The notes: a model not told the origin generated them from the sequence alone. Positions 1 through 8,720 are shown, counted from the stretch's first letter. The stretch is 49,419 bases of DNA from Lentibacillus cibarius (GCF_005887555.1 NZ_VCIA01000002.1:1-49419); one strand, 5' to 3'. Translations and numbers: made by a program.

Positions 1-402
1 GTCGTTGCTCATTTTGTGTTCCAACAGGAAAAGGAGGTCCATTTAAAAAGGAGACAGGCTGATTAACATAGATTGTTTCGCTGTGTGCTCTTGGGTTGGG
101 AAGAGCAACATGGTAAGTGGCAAATGAGCTGGGCTGCCAGCTGCATGCACCCGCATGATATTTGCCATTGGTACAGGCAACATGCCCACTCGCAGAGAAT
201 GTACCAGCAGAGCACTCATCATTCATGTCATATGCACGCATACCGTTATGCTTCGTCCGGGGCCTGTCTCTTTGTCTATGATTCAGGCAAAGAGACAGGC
301 CCGCAACCTCGAATAAGAGCCATCGTTACGAGGCTGCGCCCGGATTGTTTGTCCGGGGATGGCCGAGGAAGATGGTTGCCGTCGTCCGGGGTATGTCTTT
401 TT
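1..402 (+). ncRNA. Structured leader A, 3' half (first pass, truncated by window start)
   Basis: This is the 3' half of the non-coding leader described at 26215-27016. The window opens inside it. Against the second pass it lacks about a dozen single bases, for example in the GTTGCTCTT hairpin near 86-110 and in the run of C after the long hairpin near 300. These losses break stems that are perfect in the second pass, so I treat them as sequence errors. The open frame across it is not conserved in the paralogous leader B. Confidence 0.6.
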
Positions 403-558
403 TGATAGAGTCAAAGTTTCTATGCATTCACAAGCTTTTTAAACACCCTTTGTGAAGATTCTATTTTCAATAGGATGTTTCCTATTTACTTGATTTCAGA
501 AACGCTCACAATAGATTTGTGTTGATTATGGACCATTTATGACAAAAGGAGAGATATT

Positions 559-1507
559 ATGTCAGAGAAACCAAAAGGTAAATCTCCGATTCAGGCACAG
601 GCAGACAAGTTATTTAAGCATACACGGTCAGGTTCCTATGGAACCCGTGCCAGATATCGGGGCAGCTGCAAGCAATTTTTATCGTTTGTCCACGAGGCAT
701 TTAAGATGAAAAATCTGCGCAATCTGCAGGATAAGCACGTGGTAGCGTTATCCAAGCAAGGCAGGAAGCCGGCGTCGCAACCAAAACGATACGCAATGAT
801 CTGGGGGCGATACGCTACCTGCATGATATGGTTCCTCATGCCAAACATGAACTGGCTTCCAATAATGAGCTGGAAAAGCAGCATGGATTGAACTCGATTC
901 GGAAGCAAAAGGGATCGTTCCTGGACAAATGAAGAATATAACAATATGTATGCTTTTGCGGATAAACAAAGCCGGGGAGATGGGACTGAACAACGGACAG
1001 CTTGTGATGGGCGGGATACAATGGTTTTAAGTCGTACCATGGGACTGCGGTGGCGGAAGCCGTGGCCATGCACCGTTCACAGGCTGAAAACGCCCTCCGG
1101 ACGGGAATTTATCACGTCAAAAACGAAGCAAAGAACGGCAAACATCGGCAAGTGCCCTTTCCCAAGAAGCGAAGAACGTGCTGACCGAGCGTCTGCGGAC
1201 GGTGGAACGTGGTGAAAAAATATTTGTGCAACCGACTGAAAAAACCCATCATGCGATCAATCGAATTGAGAAATACCTCGGTCGGCACCGGGAAAACGTC
1301 GAGACGCAGGAAGGACGGGAAAGGCGTTCCCATGATGATGGCTATAACAAACTCACGTTTCATGGCCTGCGTTATAACTATGTGCAGGACCGGATGAATC
1401 GGGAGATGCTGCATGGCCGTCGTTTCCGGGAAGCAGCAGCTATGGTCACCAAAGAGGTCGGGCATGAGAGGATTAATGTCATAAATACGTATTTGGGAAA
1501 AACATAA
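559..1507 (+). pseudogene. Tyrosine recombinase A, first pass, frameshifted (probably sequencing error)
   Basis: This is the same gene as the intact 317-aa recombinase at 27178-28131, with an identical start and Shine-Dalgarno. Five single-base losses disrupt the frame: a T near 747, a G near 887, a G near 909, a G near 1049 and a C near 1158. All are in homopolymers and all lie in the first 1.2 kb. The HxxR box and the terminal GH...Y region are still readable near 1360-1500. The broken state is probably not biological. Confidence 0.8.
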
Positions 1508-1561
1508 CTCTTGTTAATGTGTTTGGATGGGTTAAGGATGATGAAATAAATGATTGTTTCC

Positions 1562-1735
1562 CCGCGCGTACGCGCGCGAGATATTTATTTTTATAATACT
1601 TTATTACCTTTATTACCTTGTCGGCATTTTTTAGGTTGTCATATCAGAGGGTATAGCGATTTACTGTAATTTTTACCCCCCGATACTGTAATTTTTACCC
1701 CCCGATACTGTAATTTTTACCCCCTTTTACCTGTA
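1562..1735 (+). repeat. Replication origin A: alternating CG tract and three 22-bp iterons (first pass)
   Basis: Upstream of rep A are three tandem 22-bp direct repeats starting at 1663, 1685 and 1707, with core ACTGTAATTTTTACCCCC; the third diverges at its end. Such iterons are the usual binding sites of Rep_3-type initiators. About 85 bp before them, in AT-rich DNA, is an alternating CG tract (1563-1578) containing the palindrome CGCGCGTACGCGCG. Between iterons and rep, 1748-1766 is an inverted repeat (TTACATTA, 3 nt, TAATGTAA) that could be the Rep autorepression operator. The second pass has the same at 28287-28352. Confidence 0.85.
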
Positions 1736-1820
1736 ATATATTGATTTTTACATTATATTAATGTAATTTATTTAAAAGAGGAATTACATATCAGGCGTAG
1801 TTAGATATGGAGGTCGTATT

Positions 1821-2812
1821 TTGGGTAGGAACAGTAAAACTGAACACTTAATTGATTATTCGAACACAATCAAAAAAAGCAATGAGTTATCGATGGCAAA
1901 ACTGAATCAGGGATTGACATTAAATCAAATGCAGTTGTTGGCTTATGCGATCTTTTCCACACAACAAAATGGAAAAACGGAATTCAGGAAGTATGAATTC
2001 CAAGATAAGTTTGGAATAAAAGATTATAAAACAGATGACGCTTATGAGGATAGCGATAAAGTTTCTACTCTTAGATTCAGCACTCAAGATTTAGAAAATG
2101 ATAAATTCAGCTTTACCAATGTTTTTAGTTCTATTGAATATGAGAATGGTCACTTCACATTTGAATGGAATAAAAAAATGATTCCTTATATTCTGGAGCT
2201 GAAAAAGAAGTACGTATTGACGGATTTGACCATTACTTCCAATTTTAAAAGTGGGTTCAGCTGGATTTTATATGATTATTTGAAAGCGCATTATGGTTAC
2301 TGGCATAAGGAAATATCTAAAGATGCCTTGATGAATTTATTGCAGTAGAGGATAAGAAATCATATCAAAAAAGTACCGCGTTATTTAAAAATGCAGTGTT
2401 GAATATTGCTATTAGTGAAATAAACGAATTCACAGAGTTGGAAGCATGGTATACCCAAACGAAAATAGGCAATAAAATAACAGGATTCACGCTGCACTGG
2501 TCCACTGACAAACAGGTTGCAGGGGCAACAGATAAACAAATATCCCTATTGCGCGAAATTCATGATGAAGTGGAGAGAAGAATGTTTGATTATCTTGCTT
2601 TGGAAAATTCAAAGAACCGGGATATGGCCAGAACATACATCATTAGAATCAAGGACATAGATCGACAGGTAAATGAAACATTAACATCAAAACAAGCAAA
2701 TGAATTTATTCAGGAAGAAAAAGAATTGTACGGGTATCTGCAAGATCTTCTTGAAAATGACGGACAGGAAAGAGACACATCCGTTTATTATAACTGGCTG
2801 GAAGAGGACTGA
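1821..2812 (+). pseudogene. Rep A replication initiator, first pass, frameshifted by one missing T
   Basis: Identical to the intact rep at 28445-29437 except for one lost T in a TTT run near 2340, which splits the 330-aa frame into 175 and 138 residue parts. It is a probable sequencing error at the low-coverage end. The start is a TTG at 1821, 8 nt after GGAGG. See the intact copy for the domain description. Confidence 0.85.
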
Positions 2813-2895
2813 GTATATACATACTCCATATAGAAAGATTATATTGCCATTTTATCCTGTTTTTTAATAGGTTGCGAGTGTACCAATACAATAAA

Positions 2896-3028
2896 AAGCA
2901 TGTGCCACGTGTACGCCAACCTGTATGCCAGATGTACGCCATCGTAATAAAAAATGTCCCTGCGGAAAAACAGGCTCTGCCTAGTTTCCCCAGCTTTTGT
3001 GGGGACAATTTCTCCTTATCCTGTTCAA
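2896..3028 (+). repeat. Repeat R1a: conserved 130-bp structured intergenic element
   Basis: This non-coding block downstream of rep A recurs, diverged, at 12135-12270 downstream of the Xer-like gene. Shared parts are TGTGCCACGTGTAC, a second GTACGCC, a small AGGC/GCCT hairpin, a CCCC...GGGG hairpin and the end TCCTTATCCTGTTCAA. In the other copy the first hairpin extends to CCAGGC/GCCTGG. The function is unknown; a single-strand origin, a partition site or a protein-binding array are possible. Confidence 0.6.
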
Positions 3029-3155
3029 TATTTTATTCCCTGTTTTTAGCAGTAGTTGGAAGACAATTCTATCTTGAAGATAGTATGGTTAGCTTAAAGC
3101 TATTTTAAAGCATTTTCAGAGCGTTTTTAACGTTATATAGTGTTTTGGTCATGCA

Positions 3156-3198
3156 ATCAATTGAAAGCACTTACAGATGCTTTCAATTGATTTTTTTG
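3156..3198 (+). terminator. Intrinsic terminator downstream of rep A
   Basis: A perfect 14-bp stem (ATCAATTGAAAGCA paired with TGCTTTCAATTGAT) with an 8-nt loop is followed by seven T. It lies about 340 nt after the rep A stop and probably ends the rep transcript. The second-pass copy is at 29781-29823. Confidence 0.8.
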
Positions 3199-3272
3199 GT
3201 GCATTTCTATCCAATAAACGTCTTTTAGTGATGCAGCATAAAAGAAACAGTTTTTTAAGTATGGCAGGGAAC

Positions 3273-3361
3273 AATCACTCGAGTTAGAAGCGAGTGCCCA
3301 TTTATACGCAGTGGTTTAAACTGCTGTAAAAAATGGGTTTCCTTCAGGGGCTTAAAAGTTA
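3273..3361 (+). repeat. Repeat R2a: two-hairpin element
   Basis: An ACTCG/CGAGT hairpin is followed by an outer CCCATTT/AAATGGG stem enclosing GCAGT/ACTGC, then a CAGGGGCTT tail. Related copies are at 20182-20271 (after rep B) and on the minus strand at 26006-26104, with a degraded one at 15895-15960. Stems are kept while loops vary, which suggests selection on structure. Possible roles are a single-strand origin or an RNA processing site. Confidence 0.6.
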
Positions 3362-3560
3362 GAAAAGAGCATAAGGGAATAAGGTGGACCCCATCGTCAA
3401 GACACAAATTTTATAAAAATAAGGTGGGGTTATCATTGTTTTCCCTTTCCCATCTTACTAACCAGCTCTTTCCTGTGTCAGGTTCTGTCAAGGGCGTATT
3501 TCCCCTTGACAGGTTCTGGCACAGGAAAGATAATTGCGCCAAGATGGAAAGGATAACGGA

Positions 3561-3764
3561 CTATCTGAAATAAATAGATGCTGGTGTTTGATAATCTAAT
3601 GATTGATGAGGCCGTTCATGATTATAAAGGTTCATGTAGTCTCTTATATTGCTTCTGGCTGCTCTTGGGGAGCCATAGTCTTTTAAATAGACTTCTTCGT
3701 ACTTAAGGCTTCTCCAAAAGCGTTCGATCATGATATTATCCAATGCCCGGCCTCTTGAGTCCAT
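3561..3764 (-). pseudogene. IS3-family orfB, 3' fragment (transposase C-terminus)
   Basis: The last about 67 residues of an IS3-type DDE transposase. They start at the conserved MDSRGRALDN and include the catalytic glutamate context IERFWRSLKYEEVYL and the ending YNHERPHQSLDYQTPASIY. The matching N-terminal part is at 5445-6062, and removing the inserted element would rejoin them in frame (EHPSIQI then SMDSRG). The gene is therefore split and probably inactive. Confidence 0.9.
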
Positions 3765-3778
3765 GCTGATCTGTATGG

Positions 3779-5457
3779 AGTATGTGTCAATCTTTTCTCG
3801 ATGTGGTTGTCACACCAATATATTTGGCACTCTATTTTTGTACACGTTTTCCGGCTACCGCGCTGTCGCTTGGTGGCCTGCATGTTTTCGTCACGTTCCA
3901 AAACCCGGAACCTGACAAAAACATGCAGGGTATTACCTAAAACTCTTCATCAAGTTTCCTATCGCTGATGAATGGGCTGTATATAAACTGATGGAACCTT
4001 CTTTTGCGCCAATCGATGGGCGTGTTGGCTGATTCAAATACTCCGTCATGCGAACGGTCTTTTCAACGTCTCGCTGCTTGCGTGCGCTTCGTTTTTGGGA
4101 TGTGAGATAAACATCCCGCAACGTGTTATTGAGGATACCCTGTTTTACTTTCACCATAGCTTCACTGCCTTCTACGCTCCAATGCATCCCCCGTCTTTTC
4201 ATCCGGAAAGAAACGCGACGCTGATTGGATTCCATAGCCCCTAAGCCTCGTGCGTCTTCTGGCGGGTCTTCCACTTTCTCACGCCAGTCAAAAATACGAT
4301 CCCAATTGTGCTGAATGTAAGTTCGAAAACCGTTTACCTTTTCTACCTGTTTTGCGTTTTCCAGGGTACTTTCGTATGTATCCAGCCAAAGTATGAACTG
4401 TTGCCAATCGTGTTGTTTTAACGCTTTTCTTATCCCGTCCTTAAATTCACTCTTTTCACCGCCTAATGCCCGATTTAACGCCTGAGCTACATGGTAAGCG
4501 TCAAGTTGATTCAACACGGGATAACGGGACTGGGAAAAGGCTTCCTGGAACCGTTCAGCTGTGTAGCCCTGCCCGCCATCACTATTTGTCACAACCTGCG
4601 TATTCTCCAGCGAATAACCATGGGCCGCATATGACTGCACCTCTTTCCAAAAGTCATCAGTCGGCTTCGTTGTCATGATTACGTGTTGATTGCTGAGTGA
4701 GACCCGTTTGCCATTTTTGACCCAGCCTTCATGCATAATCGCATGCCGGACCTCATGGCTTTTCTTTTTCTTTGTAGAACGGACAAAAACGCCATCTGCC
4801 TCTGTATATAAATAGTCAACTTCTTTTCCCTCCGGAAGGGACGCTGCTTCCTCCAGTTCAGCCGCCAGTTCCACATCAGCCTGGGACTGCGCATCTCCAA
4901 CACGCTTCACGATACTCCCGACTGTTTGATGACTCATCGTTACGGGGGTCCATTCCTTCAAAGTTTGGACTGATGCACGATACGTGCTCTCACTAGCCAA
5001 TTCAGCCACTTTTACCTCCGTCAGGGGACTGTATCGTTGACTTTTCCGAAGACCAGCCCACTCATCAAAGGGATAGTGAGAATCACCTTTCAGGTCATGC
5101 ATTAATGTATGCCGAAAACGAACTGCCCCAAACGTGAATTGAACCGTTTTCCAATCTTCACGCTCGACAGTCCAGCCCAACTTCTGTTTCTCAGCTTTAA
5201 TCACCTTATTAATCTGTGTGAACACTTCCCCCATCTGGGAAGCAAACACCTCATACATATAGAGTCGAATGCTTTCTTCCAAATCAACTAAGTTGTTTGT
5301 TTCCTTTATTAATGCGTATAATCTTGATATAATAGTTTCCATGAGAAGGCCTCTTTCGAAATGTATTTGCCCGTCAAAGCATACATTTATGATAGAGTGC
5401 CTTCTCTTTTTTGACTAGAAAATTGCCTCAGGTGGCCCCGAGAATTATTTTACACAT
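3779..5457 (-). mobile_element. ISLre2-family insertion sequence nested in IS3 orfB
   Basis: The string ATCTGTATGG occurs at both junctions (3769-3778 and 5458-5467) and once in the reconstructed orfB, so it is a target duplication of about 8-10 bp. Inner ends share (T)ATGTGT followed by an A-rich stretch as short imperfect inverted repeats. The element is about 1.68 kb with one transposase. A hairpin built on CCTGCATGTTTT / AAAAACATGCAGG near 3880-3930 follows the transposase stop and may terminate it. Confidence 0.85.
3933..5342 (-). CDS. ISLre2-family (UPF0236) transposase
   Basis: A 469-aa protein, the full length expected for the ISLre2/UPF0236 group. It has the family's N-terminal all-helical region, a central block (YTEADGVFV, then VTNSDGGQGY near residue 255) with acidic residues likely to belong to the DDE site, and the late region with GLGAMESNQRRVSFRMKRRG. 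ATG at 5342 is the only in-frame start near the element's end. It is complete and identical in both passes, so it may be active. Neighbours are the two halves of the IS3 orfB it interrupts. Confidence 0.9.
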   Translation of the reverse strand: METIISRLYALIKETNNLVDLEESIRLYMYEVFASQMGEVFTQINKVIKAEKQKLGWTVEREDWKTVQFTFGAVRFRHTLMHDLKGDSHYPFDEWAGLRKSQRYSPLTEVKVAELASESTYRASVQTLKEWTPVTMSHQTVGSIVKRVGDAQSQADVELAAELEEAASLPEGKEVDYLYTEADGVFVRSTKKKKSHEVRHAIMHEGWVKNGKRVSLSNQHVIMTTKPTDDFWKEVQSYAAHGYSLENTQVVTNSDGGQGYTAERFQEAFSQSRYPVLNQLDAYHVAQALNRALGGEKSEFKDGIRKALKQHDWQQFILWLDTYESTLENAKQVEKVNGFRTYIQHNWDRIFDWREKVEDPPEDARGLGAMESNQRRVSFRMKRRGMHWSVEGSEAMVKVKQGILNNTLRDVYLTSQKRSARKQRDVEKTVRMTEYLNQPTRPSIGAKEGSISLYTAHSSAIGNLMKSFR

Positions 5458-6062
5458 ATCTGTATGGATGGATGCTCCTTTAAAAGACTAATATATTTTG
5501 GGCTGGTGAAATGACTGCCTTGGTCACTGTTAAATATTTCTGGTATACCAACCGTGAATGCACGTTGTACGGCATCCAGGACAAAGTCAATTGCCAGCGT
5601 CTGATCTAATTCCCAGCTGATAATGTAGCGAGAATACCAATCGATAATGGCCGTTAGATACATCCAGCTGTTATACAGGCGAATGTATGTTATGTCAATG
5701 CTCCAGACTTGATTGGGACGGGTAATCGTCACTCCTTTCAACAGATATGGATAAATACGGTGCTGCAGATTGCGTTTACTCAAATTAGGACCCGGATAAA
5801 TGGCTTGTATACCCATTTCACGCATGTGACGTTGCACTCTTTTACGGTTGATATTCACTCCTTTATTCTTTAGTATTTCATTAATCTTGCGTGAGCCAAA
5901 AAACGGGTGTTTGGTATAAATCTCATCAATCTGATGTTTAATGGCAACCTCTTCCGGTGACGGCTGAACATGCTTGTAGTAAAGGCTGGAACGATTGATC
6001 CCAAGCAGGTCGGCCTGCCAAGAGATGGGCAGTTCAGGATCATCCCAGTCCACCATTTCCAT
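5445..6062 (-). pseudogene. IS3-family orfB, 5' part (transposase N-terminus and most of the DDE core)
   Basis: The HTH_21-like start (LLGINRSSLYY), then the integrase core with WSIDITYIRL (first D), DWYSRYIISWEL (second D region) and SDQGSHFTSPKYI. The frame runs into the nested element after EHPSIQI and ends with foreign residues. Translation in the intact IS would come by -1 frameshifting from orfA at a run of nine A (minus strand, near 6096-6104). The catalytic glutamate is on the detached 3' part, so it is inactive. Confidence 0.88.
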
Positions 6063-6072
6063 GCGTTCCCGT

Positions 6073-6369
6073 CTAGTCGTTGTAGATGCCAGATTTTTTT
6101 TTGATCCACGACAATTGCGTGGTTAACTTACCAACCTCCGAATAGAGGCTTTCCAGCTTTTCTTCATAGTCAGCTTTCATTTTTTCCAAGTCTTTGTTTT
6201 GTTTCTCAAAGACCTGTGGCATTTCTTGCAGGAACTGCGTTTTCCATTTATGAAGCTGGTTCACATGAATCCCATGTTCCGAAGCAATCTGACTCATTGC
6301 CTTTTCTTCCTTCAAGATTTCCAACACGATTTGTGATTTGAATTCTGGTGTATATCTTTTGCGTTTCAT
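6073..6369 (-). CDS. IS3-family orfA (HTH protein), intact in first pass
   Basis: A 98-aa OrfA: HTH_Tnp_1-type N-terminus (KRKRYTPEFKSQIVLEIL), helix-turn-helix around IASEHGIHVNQLHKWK, then a leucine-rich coiled coil ending LTTQLSWIKKKSGIYND. The run of A coding the lysines is the likely frameshift site into orfB. The second pass lacks one C (near 32757) and truncates this frame to 81 aa; the longer version fits the family. Confidence 0.85.
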   Translation of the reverse strand: MKRKRYTPEFKSQIVLEILKEEKAMSQIASEHGIHVNQLHKWKTQFLQEMPQVFEKQNKDLEKMKADYEEKLESLYSEVGKLTTQLSWIKKKSGIYND

Positions 6370-6502
6370 ATACCTACCTTAACATCTCCTTTTTTCGTGT
6401 CTAAAATCTTGGGTCCATTATAGAAAACTGATATCACATTCGTGCTATCCTTGGCAGAGCCAAGTTTTTTGGTGATATCGTTATTTTTGAAGTTGTGCAG
6501 AC

Positions 6503-6610
6503 TTTGTACATGGTATAGCGTTTATTTGTACATAGTTTGTACATATCGTGAACGGCGTGTGGATACGGGCTAGTTCAATCTAGGTCATGTCTGCCTAACT
6601 TCAAGTTAGG
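6503..6610 (+). promoter_or_regulatory. TTTGTACAT triplet and CCTAACTT palindrome upstream of the DUF3967 gene
   Basis: TTTGTACAT occurs at 6503-6511, 6525-6533 and 6536-6544, spaced 22 and 11 bp, that is on one face of the helix. A perfect palindrome CCTAACTT-C-AAGTTAGG follows at 6594-6610. The MerR-like gene starts at 6746. I infer operators, possibly for that protein. Between 6418 and 6503 there is only a nested hairpin (GATATCAC...CTTGGC-AGA-GCCAAG...GTGATATC). Confidence 0.5.
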
Positions 6611-6745
6611 GCGTTCTGAAGTCAATATAATAATTCTGATAGGCGTTTTACTTATAACGAATAGTCATTCCTTAAAGCTTCTTTGTGTTATATGTTTACG
6701 TTATACCGTTGTAACGCTAGAATGAATAGCAAAGGCGGTGAGCGT

Positions 6746-7297
6746 ATGAAGGTCTATAATCCGGGAGATATAGCAGATTTATTAAAGCTTAAAGTCAGCA
6801 CGATACGCAAGTACAGTATCATGCTGGAAGAATTGGGATATACGTTTGAAAAGAATAACCGGAATCAGCGTTATTATACGGATGCAGACATCATAACGTT
6901 GCGGAAACTTGTAACGTTTAAGGATAACGGCATGACGCTGGGAGAATCGGCAGAGGCTGTTATTCTGTGGCATAATGGGAACGAATCAGAGCAGGAAGGC
7001 ATAACGCCATATCAGACTGACACACACAACGATACGAAGCCGCATAATGACGACATAATGGAATTAAAAAGCATGATACATAAACAGAATGAACTTATAG
7101 AAGGGCTGACAAAGCGGCTGGACGAGCAGCAGGAATACATAGATCAGCGACTGGAAGAACGTGATAAAGCGTTAATGCAGTCCATTAATGAATCACTGGA
7201 AACGCGAAAGCAGATAGCTGCAGAAAATAATAAGGAAAACAACAAAGGATTCTTTCATAAGTTATTTAAACGAGGTAGCAAAGGAAGCTCTAGTTGA
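6746..7297 (+). CDS. MerR-like HTH protein with DUF3967-type C-terminus
   Basis: An earlier in-frame ATG (6683) exists, but ATG 6746 follows GGCGGTGAG and begins the conserved MKVYNPGDIADLL, so I choose it (183 aa). Residues 1-70 form a MerR-type winged helix (IADLLKLKVSTIRKYSIMLE, then NNRNQRYYTDADI). A linker and a long coiled coil (about 100-165) lead to EERDKALMQSINESLETRK, typical of DUF3967 proteins on Bacillus plasmids, and a basic tail (FHKLFKRGSKGS). The layout resembles RacA-like DNA-binding/anchoring proteins; a role in plasmid maintenance or regulation is inferred. No ParA is encoded in the window. Confidence 0.7.
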   Translation: MKVYNPGDIADLLKLKVSTIRKYSIMLEELGYTFEKNNRNQRYYTDADIITLRKLVTFKDNGMTLGESAEAVILWHNGNESEQEGITPYQTDTHNDTKPHNDDIMELKSMIHKQNELIEGLTKRLDEQQEYIDQRLEERDKALMQSINESLETRKQIAAENNKENNKGFFHKLFKRGSKGSSS

Positions 7298-7521
7298 CAA
7301 TGAAAACAAGAGTATAGCCACTTTACAATATGTCTTAATCTATTGCGGATTGTTTCTTCTGAACAACCTAACATACGTTCAACAAAATTTAATGGTCAAA
7401 TGTGTCTGTAATTAACTTAATTTAGAGAGTGATGCATTCATTAAAATAAAATACATGGTTTTACTTTACGGCAACTTTATATGGAGAAGCGGAAATAATA
7501 GTTAGGGGGAAAGAAGTAATT

Positions 7522-7812
7522 ATGTCTAATAACTTGAAAGAATTTCATTTATGGATTCCATTATTACTGATGGGTATCAACGTTATTTCAGTTGGTTTCA
7601 TGGTTGAGGAATTAATAGATGCCTCACCTCCGAACTACGGTGCACCACTATTGTTCTTAACACCTATATTTGGTTTAATTTCTTTGTCTTATATTAGTCA
7701 TTATGCAACAAAAAAGAACACGCTTTTAATATGGCTATTACAGGGGTTAAATTGTTTTTTTACTATATTCCCTTTAATTGTTTTAATAATTTTTACATTA
7801 ATCATGATTTAA
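7522..7812 (+). CDS. Small hydrophobic membrane protein, 96 aa
   Basis: ATG follows TTAGGGGGAAAG. There are three hydrophobic segments (about residues 10-30, 43-62 and 70-95), separated by a short acidic loop and KKNT. No family is recognised. It stands alone between the DUF3967 gene and a shared terminator facing the PLA2-like operon. Immunity protein for the neighbouring cysteine-rich products is one possibility but rests only on position. The 224 nt before it hold no further gene that I can see. Confidence 0.6.
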   Translation: MSNNLKEFHLWIPLLLMGINVISVGFMVEELIDASPPNYGAPLLFLTPIFGLISLSYISHYATKKNTLLIWLLQGLNCFFTIFPLIVLIIFTLIMI

Positions 7813-7903
7813 AGTAAATGGGCGCTTTTCCCTAAATAAGCATTCTCTTGAGCTGGAGTAAAACTCAGACATTTCTATAAAGAGGAATTTACACCTTGAA
7901 TTT

Positions 7904-7934
7904 AAAAAACGCTACGATTAGTAGCGTTTTTTTT
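7904..7934. terminator. Bidirectional intrinsic terminator
   Basis: AAAAAACGCTAC-GATTA-GTAGCGTTTTTTTT: a stem with A run on one side and T run on the other, between the convergent 96-aa gene and the PLA2-like gene. It can end both transcripts. Confidence 0.88.
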
Positions 7935-7938
7935 AAAT

Positions 7939-8682
7939 TTAGCCAAATAAACATCTAAGAGAACTTGGTGTAAATACTTCCCTAATACTCGCTGCTGCAA
8001 CTGTTGTATGCCCAGCTACACATTCTATCAATCTTTTATCGCAACATGAATCCCAATCCCCGTAAGTTTTCCAACAGTTATCATGAGCTACACAACAATC
8101 ATCAGTGTCATTAATAGGAGTCCCTCCACCATGATCCAGATCATATCCGCAATTACCACCACAATGTTGGTAACCCCCTGGGAGACAGCCATCACCTGTG
8201 AACCATGATTGTGTTTCTATTTGATCGTTAAATAAATTTCCAGATTTATAATTTTTATTATCTGGTAATTCTTCATAGTCATCACTAAAAGCTAGTTTAT
8301 TTAATTCAGTGTTCTTTTGGTTATTTTGAACCTTGCCTCCATCATATAAATACTCATGTAATGCATTTGAGTTTGGTTGCAAAATTTGTCCGAAATAGTG
8401 ATCCTGAACATTGGGCAATTCATTATAGAGAATGCTTATATTTTCCTTTTCATCTACTAAATGAAGAATTGAAGAGCTAAAAAAGTGCATGTTGTCTTCT
8501 TCTCGGAATTCAGCATCAAATACATATGCCTTTCTAGGGTTTAAATCATTAACTTCAAAACTTTTTTGATTTTGCATAGTTGCAATAAGATTTTTAAAAG
8601 GCTCCTTTTCGTATAGTTCATTGAGCTTTTGATTTAATTCCTTTCCTCGTAAGTGTTTTCCATCAATCAAATTTCCAATCAC
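7939..8682 (-). CDS. Phospholipase A2-like cysteine-rich protein, 247 aa
   Basis: Start GTG at 8682 after AAAGGATGA. The C-terminal 85 residues hold ten cysteines and a PLA2 signature: a glycine/cysteine loop like the calcium-binding loop (YQHCGGNCG, 171-179), then CCVAHDNCW at 196-204 with the His200-Asp201 pair, then a CC and further Cys. The N-terminal 160 residues have no cysteine, no clear signal peptide and no family I recognise, so it may be a propeptide or targeting domain. Known bacterial PLA2-like proteins hydrolyse phospholipids or act as toxins; activity here is not proven. It is the last gene of the tRNA-Cys/peptide/PLA2 unit, 38 nt after the peptide gene. Confidence 0.75.
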   Translation of the reverse strand: MIGNLIDGKHLRGKELNQKLNELYEKEPFKNLIATMQNQKSFEVNDLNPRKAYVFDAEFREEDNMHFFSSSILHLVDEKENISILYNELPNVQDHYFGQILQPNSNALHEYLYDGGKVQNNQKNTELNKLAFSDDYEELPDNKNYKSGNLFNDQIETQSWFTGDGCLPGGYQHCGGNCGYDLDHGGGTPINDTDDCCVAHDNCWKTYGDWDSCCDKRLIECVAGHTTVAAASIREVFTPSSLRCLFG

Positions 8683-8720
8683 CTTAAATCATCCTTTCTT
8701 ATTTGTACATACTGTTAACA

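Larger units (their letters stand above)
3385..6417 (-). mobile_element. IS3-family element (IS150-like) interrupted by an ISLre2 element
   Basis: Terminal inverted repeats are visible: the left end begins TGGACCCCA at 3385, and the right end read inward begins TGGACCCAAG at 6417. Both continue with a shared AGACAC block about ten bases in. The internal orfA/orfB pair reads leftward, and orfB is split at 3779-5457 by an ISLre2-type element. No clear target duplication is seen. The paralogous region in replicon B (near 20281) reads straight through the equivalent of the two flanks and so resembles an empty site. Confidence 0.85.

Noticed and set aside
1663..1728. Iterons as a CRISPR array
   Set aside because: Repeats are directly abutting with no spacers and lie before a Rep_3 initiator gene.
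1821..2812. Rep A inactivated in one of two tandem copies as a biological event
   Set aside because: Single T loss in a homopolymer among many similar losses confined to the contig end; sequence error is simpler.
6683..6745. Upstream ATG extension of the DUF3967-type gene
   Set aside because: No ribosome site, and the extra residues precede the conserved start MKVYNPGDIADLL.
8702..8710. TTTGTACAT between the peptide and PLA2 genes as an operator
   Set aside because: A single occurrence without phase or neighbouring copies; probably chance.
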